Source: ZC4RG30 sp965652645 (GTDB lineage Bacteria; Pseudomonadota; Gammaproteobacteria; Steroidobacterales; Steroidobacteraceae). From it: a stretch of DNA of 8,317 nucleotides. The stretch's first letter is position 1, and each line of letters begins with the position of its first letter. The DNA lies in assembly GCA_965652645.1 (NCBI GenBank), contig CBFGXE010000072.1, positions 1 through 8,317 on the forward strand. Direction: 5' to 3'. A program made the translations under genes and the position numbers. The notes beneath the pieces are model-generated. The model worked only from the letters and a program-made list of their open reading frames with translations, had not been told where the DNA came from and did no database searches. Below are positions 1 to 6,123 of the stretch, piece after piece.

Positions 1-1
1 T

Positions 2-1177
2 GATGCCGCGCTGCTGCGCTTTGCCGAGCGCTTTGACCGCGCGAAGCTCGAATCGCTGCAGGTGACGCCTGAGGAATTCGACTACGCGGAGACGCAGCTC
101 GAATGGCGGCAGATCGCGGCCATCGAGACGGCGATCGACAATGTGCGGCGATTCCACGCTGCGCAGCTGTCCGCGCCACTGGCGATGGACGTGATGCCGG
201 GCGTGCGCTGCGAGCGGGTGTTCCGGCCCATTCCGGCCGTGGGCCTCTATGTGCCCGCCGGTTCCGCTCCCCTGCCCTCCACGGTGATCATGGTGGCCGT
301 GCCGGCGTCGCTGGCCGGCTGTCCGAAGCGCGTGCTGTGCACGCCACCGGCGGCGAATGGCCGCGCCAATGCGGCGGTGCTGGTGGCGGCGCGCCGCTGC
401 GGCATCACCAATGTGTTCAAGGCTGGCGGCGCGCAGGCGGTGGCGGCCATGGCCTATGGCACGGAATCCGTTCCCAAGGTGGACAAGATCTTCGGGCCGG
501 GCACGGCATTGACGACCGCGGCCAAGCAGCTGGTGGCGGCCGATGCGGAGGGCGCGGCCTTCGACCTGCCGGCGGGTCCCTCCGAGGTGCTGGTGATTGC
601 CGATGAGGCGGCCAATCCTGCGTTCGTGGCGGCAGACCTTTTGGCGCAGGCCGAGCACGACGTGCGCGCGCAGGCACTGCTGGTCACCAACTCGCGCGCA
701 CTGGCAGAGGCGGTGGCCGTGGAGTTCGATCGCCAGCGCGCGGGGCTCAGCCGGCGCAGCATCCTGCAGGAGTCCGCCGCCAACTGCCGCGCCATCGTGG
801 TGTCGGACATCGTCACCGCGCTGACAGTGTCGAATGACTACGCGCCCGAGCACCTGATCGTGCAGACGCGCGAACCGCGCGCGCTGCTGGATGGCGTGGC
901 CAGCGCCGGCTCGGTGTTCCTCGGCGCCTGGTCGCCGGAATCCATGGGCGACTACTGCTCGGGAACCAACCACGTGCTGCCCACCTATGGTTATGCGCGG
1001 GCCTACAGCGGCCTGTCGCTGGCCGATTTCCAGAAGCGCATGACGGTGCAGGAGCTCACCGCCGACGGCATCCGCGCGCTGGGCCCGGTGGCCGAGACGC
1101 TGGCTTCGCTGGAGGGGCTGGATGCCCACGCGCGTGCCGTGACCATCCGGCTGGAATCCCTGGGCGGGACGAAGTGA
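2..1177 (+). CDS. hisD: Histidinol dehydrogenase, 5'-truncated by the window edge
   Basis: HisD is a zinc-dependent, NAD-linked cytoplasmic enzyme that oxidises L-histidinol through histidinal to L-histidine, the last two steps of the pathway. The frame is open from base 2, giving 391 visible residues. The first visible residues (DAALLRFAERFD) align with about residue 48 of the roughly 434-residue E. coli protein, so about 47 codons lie outside the window. The GTG at 62 is an internal codon, not the start. Visible hallmarks are VGLYVPAGSAPLPSTV, ESVPKVDKIFGPG, the PAGPSEVLVIAD block, the zinc-ligand segment AQAEHD (Gln codon at 647, His at 656), the catalytic Glu-His of APEHLIVQ, the SGTNHVLPTYG and ADFQKRMTVQEL signatures, and the C-terminal zinc His in LDAHARAV. 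All expected ligands and catalytic residues are present. The stop overlaps the hisC GTG by four bases (GTGA). Confidence 0.97.
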   Translation, partial: DAALLRFAERFDRAKLESLQVTPEEFDYAETQLEWRQIAAIETAIDNVRRFHAAQLSAPLAMDVMPGVRCERVFRPIPAVGLYVPAGSAPLPSTVIMVAVPASLAGCPKRVLCTPPAANGRANAAVLVAARRCGITNVFKAGGAQAVAAMAYGTESVPKVDKIFGPGTALTTAAKQLVAADAEGAAFDLPAGPSEVLVIADEAANPAFVAADLLAQAEHDVRAQALLVTNSRALAEAVAVEFDRQRAGLSRRSILQESAANCRAIVVSDIVTALTVSNDYAPEHLIVQTREPRALLDGVASAGSVFLGAWSPESMGDYCSGTNHVLPTYGYARAYSGLSLADFQKRMTVQELTADGIRALGPVAETLASLEGLDAHARAVTIRLESLGGTK

Positions 1178-2256
1178 ACGCTGCCACCAGCGACATGGCT
1201 GGCATCGAGGCGGTGGTCGCCCGTGCGCGGCCGGACATCCTCGCGCTGACGCCCTACAGCCACGCCGCCTGGGAGCCTTCCCTCACGCGCATGCATGCCA
1301 ATGAGCTGCCCTGGCGCGTGGAAGGGGATCCTTCCGCGGCGGGACTGAACCGCTATCCCGAGCCGCAGCCGCCGCCCCTGGTGGAGGGACTCGCCCGCCT
1401 CTACGGCGTGGCGCCGGAGCAGGTACTGGTGGGCCGCGGCAGCGACGAGGCCATCGACCTGCTGCTGCGCGTGTTCTGCCGTGCGGGCCAGGACAATGTC
1501 GTTGTCTGCCCCCCCACCTTCGGCATGTTCGGCGTGGCGGCGCGCATCCAGGGCGCCGAGGTGCGCAGCGTGCCTTTGAGCGCCGGGGATGGATTCGCGC
1601 TCAACGAAAAGGGCGTGCTGGCCGCCGTGGATGCCAACACCAGGCTGGTGTTCGTGTGCTCGCCCAACAATCCCACCGGCAATGCCGTGCCGCCGGCGCA
1701 GCTGGTGCGCCTGGCCGCCGCGCTGGCGCCGGGCGCGCTGCTGGTGGTGGACGAGGCCTACATCGACTTTGCGAACGTTGAGAGCATGGCGACGCGGCTG
1801 GGCGAGATCCCGAACCTGGCCGTGTTGAAGACGCTGTCGAAGGCGCATGGCCTGGCCGGTGCCCGCGTGGGCGCCCTGCTCGCCCATCCGCGCATCATCG
1901 CGCTGGCACGCAAGGTGATTCCGCCCTATGCCATCACTGAACTGACGGTGGAGGCCGTGGCGCCGCTGCTCACGCCCGGGGCGCTGGCCCGCACGCGCAC
2001 GCGCATCGCGCGGCTGCTGGATGAGCGCAGCCGCCTCGCCGAGGGGCTGAAGAAATCACCCCTGGTCACGCGGGTGTGGCCCAGCGATGCCAACTTCCTG
2101 CTGGTGGACTGCACCGATCCGGAAGCTGTGCTGGCCCGGGCACGCGGTGCCGGTCTCATCATCCGCGACATGCGGCAGCCGTTGCTGCCCAACGCCGTGC
2201 GCATTTCCGTGGGCACGCCGGAACAGAACCAGCGCCTGCTGGGGAGCCTGACATGA
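1174..2256 (+). CDS. hisC: Histidinol-phosphate aminotransferase
   Basis: HisC is a PLP-dependent class I/II aminotransferase that converts imidazole-acetol phosphate and glutamate to L-histidinol phosphate and 2-oxoglutarate. It has 360 residues, normal for the family. Visible motifs include the N-terminal substrate segment NRYPEPQPPPL (near 59-69), GRGSDEAIDLL (87-97), CSPNNPTG (162-169), VVDEAYIDF (191-199), the PLP-binding Lys223 in LKTLSKAHGLAGARVG, and the phosphate/carboxylate Arg343 in RISVGTPEQ. The chosen start is GTG at 1174, which overlaps the hisD stop as GTGA. Only a weak GGCGGGA precedes it, so initiation probably depends on coupling to hisD translation. An in-frame ATG at 1195 would give a protein seven residues shorter and has no better ribosome site; both starts keep the whole fold. 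The stop overlaps hisB as ATGA. Confidence 0.96.
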   Translation: MNAATSDMAGIEAVVARARPDILALTPYSHAAWEPSLTRMHANELPWRVEGDPSAAGLNRYPEPQPPPLVEGLARLYGVAPEQVLVGRGSDEAIDLLLRVFCRAGQDNVVVCPPTFGMFGVAARIQGAEVRSVPLSAGDGFALNEKGVLAAVDANTRLVFVCSPNNPTGNAVPPAQLVRLAAALAPGALLVVDEAYIDFANVESMATRLGEIPNLAVLKTLSKAHGLAGARVGALLAHPRIIALARKVIPPYAITELTVEAVAPLLTPGALARTRTRIARLLDERSRLAEGLKKSPLVTRVWPSDANFLLVDCTDPEAVLARARGAGLIIRDMRQPLLPNAVRISVGTPEQNQRLLGSLT

Positions 2257-3329
2257 GCCAGACGCCGCTGAAGGTCCTGTTCGTGGACCGCGACGGTACA
2301 TTGATCGAGGAGCCGGCCGACGAGCAGGTGGACAGCCTGGCCAAGCTGCGCTGGATGCCCGGCGTGTTCGCTGCCCTGCAGGAGGTGGTGGCCGCGGGAT
2401 ACCGCCTCGTCATGGTGACCAACCAGGACGGACTGGGCACCGCGAGTTTCCCGCGCGAGCAGTTCGAGCCGCCGCAGCAGTTCGTGGTCGACACCCTGGC
2501 CTCGCAGGGCATCACGTTTGATGAAGTGTTCATCTGCCCGCACAAGCCGGCCGATGGCTGTGCCTGCCGCAAGCCGCTGCCCGGCCACCTGGGCGACTAC
2601 CTGCAGCGCGTGAACGTGGACCTTGCCGCCAGCGCGGTGGTGGGCGACCGCGACAGCGACCTGGCCCTGGCGCGCAACATCGGCGTGCGCGGGCTGCGCG
2701 TACGCAAGGATGGCGGGGCAAGCGAGACCTGGCCTGCCGTGGTGCGCGAGCTGCTGGCGCGGCGCGCCACCGTGCAGCGCAAGACGAAGGAAACCGACAT
2801 CAGCGTGTCCGTGGACCTTGATGCCGAGAGCCCCATCCAGGTGGACACCGGCATTGGCTTCTTCGACCACATGCTGGAGCAGATCGCCCGCCACGGCGGC
2901 TTCTCGCTGCAGCTCACCTGCAAGGGCGACCTGCACATCGACGAGCACCACACCGTGGAGGACTGCGCGCTGGCGCTGGGTGAGGCGTTGCGCAAGGCGC
3001 TGGGCGACAAGCGGGGCATCGGCCGCTACGGCTTCCTGCTGGCGATGGATGAGTCGCGGGCGCAGGTGGCGCTCGATCTTTCCGGCCGTCCCTATGCCGT
3101 ATGGGAAGGCAGGTTCGGCCGCACGGAAGTGGGCGGGCTGCCTACCGAGCTGGTGCCGCATTTCTTCCGCTCATTGTCCGACACGCTGGGCGCGGCGCTG
3201 CACGTGGGCGTCACCGGTGACAACACCCACCACATGGTGGAGGCCTCCTTCAAGGGCGTGGGGCGCGCACTGCGCCAGGCCATCCGTCTTGAAGGCAGGG
3301 AACTGCCCTCGACCAAGGGAATGCTCTGA
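2253..3329 (+). CDS. hisB: Bifunctional histidinol-phosphatase / imidazoleglycerol-phosphate dehydratase
   Basis: This fused enzyme catalyses two non-consecutive pathway steps: IGP dehydration to imidazole-acetol phosphate, and histidinol phosphate dephosphorylation. It has 358 residues, close to the 355 of E. coli HisB. Residues 1-165 form a HAD phosphatase: nucleophile motif VDRDGT (Asp12, Asp14), VTNQDG (55-60), the zinc-binding loop CPHKPADGCACRKP (Cys95, His97, Cys103, Cys105), and the metal motif GDRDSD (131-136). Residues from about 175 on form the dehydratase: FDHML (204-208), the metal-binding DEHHTVEDCALALGEAL (230-246), DLSGRPY (275-281), PHFFRSL, and the second metal site GDNTHHMVEASFKG (322-335). 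The ATG overlaps the hisC stop (ATGA) and has GGGGAG at 2241-2246, six bases upstream. In-frame sequence further upstream lies inside hisC and does not resemble HisB, so this start is firm. The stop overlaps hisH by one base (TGATG). Confidence 0.97.
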   Translation: MSQTPLKVLFVDRDGTLIEEPADEQVDSLAKLRWMPGVFAALQEVVAAGYRLVMVTNQDGLGTASFPREQFEPPQQFVVDTLASQGITFDEVFICPHKPADGCACRKPLPGHLGDYLQRVNVDLAASAVVGDRDSDLALARNIGVRGLRVRKDGGASETWPAVVRELLARRATVQRKTKETDISVSVDLDAESPIQVDTGIGFFDHMLEQIARHGGFSLQLTCKGDLHIDEHHTVEDCALALGEALRKALGDKRGIGRYGFLLAMDESRAQVALDLSGRPYAVWEGRFGRTEVGGLPTELVPHFFRSLSDTLGAALHVGVTGDNTHHMVEASFKGVGRALRQAIRLEGRELPSTKGML

Positions 3330-3943
3330 TGGCCGACGTGGTGGTGATCGACAGCGGCGGCGCCAACCTGGCCTCCCTGCTCCATGCGCTGGGCCGGCTG
3401 GGCAGCGAGGCTACGGTAAGCAATGACGCGGAGCGCATCCGCGCGGCCTCGCATGTGCTGCTGCCGGGCGTGGGCGCCGCGAACGACGCGATGACGCGGC
3501 TGCGCGCAGCCGGCGTGGATACGCTGCTTCCGACGTTGACGCAGCCGCTGCTGGGCATCTGCCTGGGAATGCAGCTGCTGTTCGAGGCTTCGGAAGAAGC
3601 CGTGGCTGGTGCCACCGAGACGCGCTGCCTGGGCCTGGTGCCCGGACGCGTGCGGCGGCTGCAGGCGGCGCCCGGGCTACCGGTGCCGCACATGGGCTGG
3701 AACCAGCTTGAACCGCTGCGGGATGACCCGCTGTTTGACGGCATCAGGCGCGGCGACTACGTGTACTTCGTGCACAGCTATGCCGTGCCGGTGGGTGAAT
3801 TCACCCTGGCCACCTCGGATTATGGTGGCCGTTTCACTGCCGCCGTGAAGCGCAACAACTTCCGCGGCGTGCAGTTCCATCCCGAGCGCTCCGCCGCCGT
3901 CGGCGCGAAGCTGCTGGGCAATTTCCTTTCGATCAGGGGCTGA
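3329..3943 (+). CDS. hisH: Imidazole glycerol phosphate synthase, glutamine amidotransferase subunit
   Basis: HisH is the class I (triad) glutaminase subunit of IGP synthase. It releases ammonia from glutamine and channels it into the HisF barrel. It has 204 residues, typical for the family. Visible features are the N-terminal strand VVVIDSGGANL, the oxyanion-side LPGVGAA (45-51), the nucleophile elbow GICLGMQLLFE with Cys78, HMGWNQL (121-127), VYFVHSY (145-151), and the His184/Glu186 pair of the triad in QFHPERS. All catalytic residues are present. The ATG shares one base with the hisB stop and has AAGGGA at 3315-3320, eight bases upstream. Its cyclase partner HisF is encoded two genes downstream, with hisA between them, the order common in Gammaproteobacteria. 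The hisH stop lies three bases before the hisA GTG. Confidence 0.96.
   Translation: MADVVVIDSGGANLASLLHALGRLGSEATVSNDAERIRAASHVLLPGVGAANDAMTRLRAAGVDTLLPTLTQPLLGICLGMQLLFEASEEAVAGATETRCLGLVPGRVRRLQAAPGLPVPHMGWNQLEPLRDDPLFDGIRRGDYVYFVHSYAVPVGEFTLATSDYGGRFTAAVKRNNFRGVQFHPERSAAVGAKLLGNFLSIRG
3935..3939 (+). promoter_or_regulatory. Ribosome binding site of hisA
   Basis: AGGGG lies at the very end of hisH, seven bases before the GTG at 3947. It supports that GTG as the hisA start; the next codons read LLIPSIDLRGG, matching the family N-terminus. Confidence 0.6.
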
Positions 3944-3946
3944 ACC

Positions 3947-4687
3947 GTGCTGCTGATTCCATCCATTGACCTCAGGGGCGGCCACTGCGTGCGCCTGCTG
4001 AAGGGCGAGTTCCACGCCGAGACCCGCTATGAGGTGGATCCGGTGCAGCTGCTGGCCCGCTACGCCGATGCGGGCGTGCGCTGGCTGCACCTGGTGGACC
4101 TCGATGGCGCGCGGGATGGCACGCCCGGCAACCGCGAGCTGATCCGCCGCATGGCCTCTCAGCAGCGCATCCGCATCCAGCTGGGCGGTGGCCTGCGCAC
4201 GCGCGAGCTCGCCGAGGAGGCGCTGGCCAATGGCGTGAGTCGCGTGGTGATCGGCAGCGCCGCGGTGGAGAACCCTGCCCTCTTGCGCGAACTGCTGGCG
4301 GCGCATGGCCCGGAGGCGGTGAACCTGGCCATCGACGTGCGCGTCGATGATGCCGGCATTCCGCGCGTGCGCACCAGGGGCTGGGTGCAGGAACATGCGC
4401 TGTCGCTGTGGGAGCTGCTGGAGTCCTTTGCGGACACGCCGCTGAAGCACGTGCTGTGCACCGACATCCAGCGCGACGGCGCGCTCACCGGTCCCGGATT
4501 CAAGTTGTACGAGGAAGCCCTGCGCCGCTTCCCGCGCATTGCCTGGCAGGCATCCGGCGGCATCAGCTCGGCCGGAGACCTCGCGCGGCTTGATGCCATG
4601 GGCATGTCCGCGGCCGTCAGCGGCAAGGCCCTGCTCGAGGGTCGCATCAGCATGGAGGAATTGCAGCCATACTTGCACGTCGCCTGA
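3947..4687 (+). CDS. hisA: ProFAR isomerase (phosphoribosylformimino-AICAR phosphate isomerase)
   Basis: HisA is a (beta/alpha)8-barrel enzyme that performs the Amadori rearrangement of ProFAR to PRFAR, the substrate of HisHF. It has 246 residues; E. coli HisA has 245. Catalytic Asp8 is in IPSIDLRGG and the second catalytic aspartate, Asp130, is in NLAIDVR. Other barrel motifs are LHLVDLDGA (47-55), QLGGGLRT (78-85), RVVIGSAAV (99-107), LCTDIQRDG (170-178), QASGGIS (201-207) and SGKALLEGRI (225-234), the last two being phosphate-binding loops. The GTG start is set by homology and by AGGGG upstream. The C-terminal codons MEELQPYLHVA carry a second message: GGAGGA inside them is the apparent ribosome site of hisF, whose conserved reading frame begins before the hisA stop. 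The two genes therefore overlap by about 19 bases if hisF starts at 4669. Confidence 0.96.
   Translation: MLLIPSIDLRGGHCVRLLKGEFHAETRYEVDPVQLLARYADAGVRWLHLVDLDGARDGTPGNRELIRRMASQQRIRIQLGGGLRTRELAEEALANGVSRVVIGSAAVENPALLRELLAAHGPEAVNLAIDVRVDDAGIPRVRTRGWVQEHALSLWELLESFADTPLKHVLCTDIQRDGALTGPGFKLYEEALRRFPRIAWQASGGISSAGDLARLDAMGMSAAVSGKALLEGRISMEELQPYLHVA
4654..4659 (+). promoter_or_regulatory. Ribosome binding site of hisF, inside hisA
   Basis: GGAGGA, close to the ideal anti-16S complement, is formed by the hisA ATG-GAG-GAA codons. It lies nine bases before ATA at 4669, the codon that occupies the position of the HisF initiator methionine. No ATG, GTG or TTG in the hisF frame lies at a suitable distance, so this site argues for initiation at ATA. 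Confidence 0.6.
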
Positions 4688-5436
4688 TCCCCTGCCTCGA
4701 CGTCCGCGACGGCCAGGTCGTCAAGGGCGTGCGTTTCCGCGACCACCGCGTGGTGGGCGAAATCCTCGAGCTCGCGCAGCGTTACCGCGACGAAGGTGCG
4801 GATGAGCTGGTGTTCTACGACATCACCGCCAGCCCCGAGGGCCGTTCGGTGGACCGCTCCTGGATCGGTCGCGTGGCCAGCGTGCTGGACATTCCCTTCT
4901 GCGTGGCCGGCGGCATCCGCACGGTGGCCGATGCCGAGGCCATCCTCAATGCCGGCGCGGAAAAGGTGTCGGTGAATTCCCCTGCCCTGGCCGACCCGGA
5001 CCTGATCGACCGGCTGGCCACGCGCTTCGGTTCGCAGTGCGTGGTGGTGGGCATCGACAGCCAGACCACGCCGGAAGGCTTCCGCGTGTACCAGTTCACC
5101 GGTGATCCGGACCGCAGCCGCGACTCCGGCCGCGACACCCTGCAATGGGCGAGCGAGGTGCAGCAGCGTGGCGCTGGCGAGATCGTGCTCAACTGCATGG
5201 CCAGCGACGGCGTGCGGCGCGGCTACGACCTCGCGCAGCTGCTGGCCGTGCGCAACGTGTGCAATGTGCCGCTGGTGGCCTCCGGTGGTGCCGGTGCGCC
5301 GGAACACTTTGCCGAATTGTTCGAACGCGGCGCCGCCGATGCGGCGCTGGCGGCCAGCGTGTTCCACAGCGGGCAGATCGCCATTCCCGACCTCAAGCAA
5401 TTCCTGCTCCAGCGCAGGATCGAGGTGCGTCCATGA
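4669..5436 (+). CDS. hisF: Imidazole glycerol phosphate synthase, cyclase subunit, with a non-canonical start codon
   Basis: HisF is a (beta/alpha)8 barrel that uses ammonia from HisH to convert PRFAR to imidazole glycerol phosphate and AICAR. Starting at ATA 4669 gives 255 residues (E. coli HisF has 258). The N-terminus reads (M)LARRLIPCLDVRDG against E. coli MLAKRIIPCLDVRDG, so ATA sits exactly where Met belongs. This numbering puts the catalytic aspartates at Asp11 (PCLDV) and Asp130 (VVGIDS), the canonical positions. Further motifs are ADELVFYDITAS, FCVAGGIR (77-84), NSPALADP (103-110), GAGEIVLNCM, VASGGAG and ALAASVFH. The first standard in-frame start is GTG at 4729 (Val21). It would delete strand beta1 with Asp11 and Lys19 and cannot encode an active enzyme. 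Other options are CTG at 4684, which makes a CTGA overlap with the hisA stop, or an assembly error from ATG. The stop overlaps hisI as ATGA. The gene identity is certain; only the start is open. Confidence 0.93.
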   Translation: MLARRLIPCLDVRDGQVVKGVRFRDHRVVGEILELAQRYRDEGADELVFYDITASPEGRSVDRSWIGRVASVLDIPFCVAGGIRTVADAEAILNAGAEKVSVNSPALADPDLIDRLATRFGSQCVVVGIDSQTTPEGFRVYQFTGDPDRSRDSGRDTLQWASEVQQRGAGEIVLNCMASDGVRRGYDLAQLLAVRNVCNVPLVASGGAGAPEHFAELFERGAADAALAASVFHSGQIAIPDLKQFLLQRRIEVRP

Positions 5437-6086
5437 GCCTTTCCGTTGCAGACATCACTGGCCTCGCCTGGAGCAAGGGCGACGGGCTGCTGCCCGCCGT
5501 GGTGCAGGATGCCGATACCGGCGCGGTGCTGATGCTGGCCTTCATGAATGCCGAGGCGCTGCGCGAAACACTCGCGCGCAGGCGCGTGGTGTTCTACAGC
5601 CGCACGCGGCAGAAGCTGTGGGAGAAGGGTGAAACCTCAGGCAATACCCTGGAGCTGGTGGACGTGGAGGCCGATTGCGATTCGGACTCGCTGCTGGTGC
5701 GGGCGCGGCCGAAGGGCCCGACCTGCCATCGCAACACCACCACCTGCTTTGGCGGTGGTGCGTCTCCTGCATCCAGCGGCATCGCTTTCCTGGCGCAGCT
5801 GGAGGAAGTGATCGCTGCGCGCATCGCCGACAGCCCCGAGGGCAGTTACACCGCGAAGCTGTATGCCAGCGGCATCAAGCGCATGGCCCAGAAAGTGGGC
5901 GAGGAAGGTGTGGAGACCGCGCTGGCGGCGCAGACCGGCGATGATGCGGAGCTGGTCAGCGAATCCGCCGACCTGCTGTTCCACCTTGCCCTGCTGCTGA
6001 AGGCACGCGGGCTGTCGCTCGAGGCCGTCGCCGCCGAGCTGGCGGCGCGACATCGGGCCCGCCAGACGGGAAACGCCGCGCGCTGA
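5433..6086 (+). CDS. hisI: Bifunctional phosphoribosyl-AMP cyclohydrolase / phosphoribosyl-ATP pyrophosphatase
   Basis: This HisI-HisE fusion (also called hisIE) catalyses the second and third pathway steps: PR-ATP to PR-AMP plus pyrophosphate in the C-terminal domain, then PR-AMP ring opening to ProFAR in the N-terminal domain. It has 217 residues against 203 in E. coli. The cyclohydrolase domain spans about 1-110: PAVVQDADTGAVLMLAFMN (21-39), SRTRQKLWEKGETSGN (56-71), the metal site DCDSDSLLV (81-89) and the zinc cysteine pair in GPTCHRNTTTCF (Cys98, Cys105, with Cys82). The pyrophosphatase domain spans about 115-205: SYTAKLYASGIKRMAQKVG (138-156), EEGVETALAA (157-166) and ESADLLFHLALLL (177-189), an all-alpha MazG-like fold. 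The ATG overlaps the hisF stop (ATGA) with GAGGTG at 5422-5427, five bases upstream. It is the last gene of the operon and is convergent with lysAC. Confidence 0.97.
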   Translation: MSLSVADITGLAWSKGDGLLPAVVQDADTGAVLMLAFMNAEALRETLARRRVVFYSRTRQKLWEKGETSGNTLELVDVEADCDSDSLLVRARPKGPTCHRNTTTCFGGGASPASSGIAFLAQLEEVIAARIADSPEGSYTAKLYASGIKRMAQKVGEEGVETALAAQTGDDAELVSESADLLFHLALLLKARGLSLEAVAAELAARHRARQTGNAAR

Positions 6087-6094
6087 AGCGGCGT
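6073..6094 (-). terminator. Weak hairpin at the convergent hisI / lysAC junction, possible lysAC terminator
   Basis: ACGCCGC at 6073-6079 pairs perfectly with GCGGCGT at 6088-6094, a seven-base GC-rich stem around an eight-base loop that contains the hisI stop codon. Read on the minus strand, downstream of the lysAC stop, the stem is followed by TTTCCC, a short U-rich start but not a full tract. Read on the plus strand, no T-tract follows. A second, shorter and mutually exclusive stem is AGCGG/CCGCT at 6087-6100. In such GC-rich DNA a stem of this size can arise by chance, so the call is tentative. The remaining intergenic bases up to 6123 show nothing else. Confidence 0.3.
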
Positions 6095-6123
6095 ACCGCT
6101 GCCCCGGCGATGTGTGGCGGGAC

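Noticed and set aside
62..1177. hisD starting at GTG 62
   Set aside because: In-frame HisD sequence continues to the left edge; this GTG matches an internal valine of the family.
2076..2252. An upstream extension of hisB to 2076
   Set aside because: These bases are conserved hisC coding sequence in another frame, and hisB homology begins at the ATG at 2253, which has its own ribosome site.
1926..3161. A 411-codon open frame on the minus strand across hisC and hisB
   Set aside because: It is a shadow of conserved hisC and hisB coding sequence; it spans a gene boundary and has a low-complexity His/Gln/Arg-rich product.
4159..5400. A 413-codon open frame on the minus strand across hisA and hisF
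   Set aside because: The plus strand has two clearly conserved enzymes here, and the antisense product shows no family features. High GC makes stop codons rare in this frame.
4729..5436. hisF starting at GTG 4729
   Set aside because: It would remove the first 20 residues including catalytic Asp11 and Lys19, although these are encoded intact and in frame just upstream.
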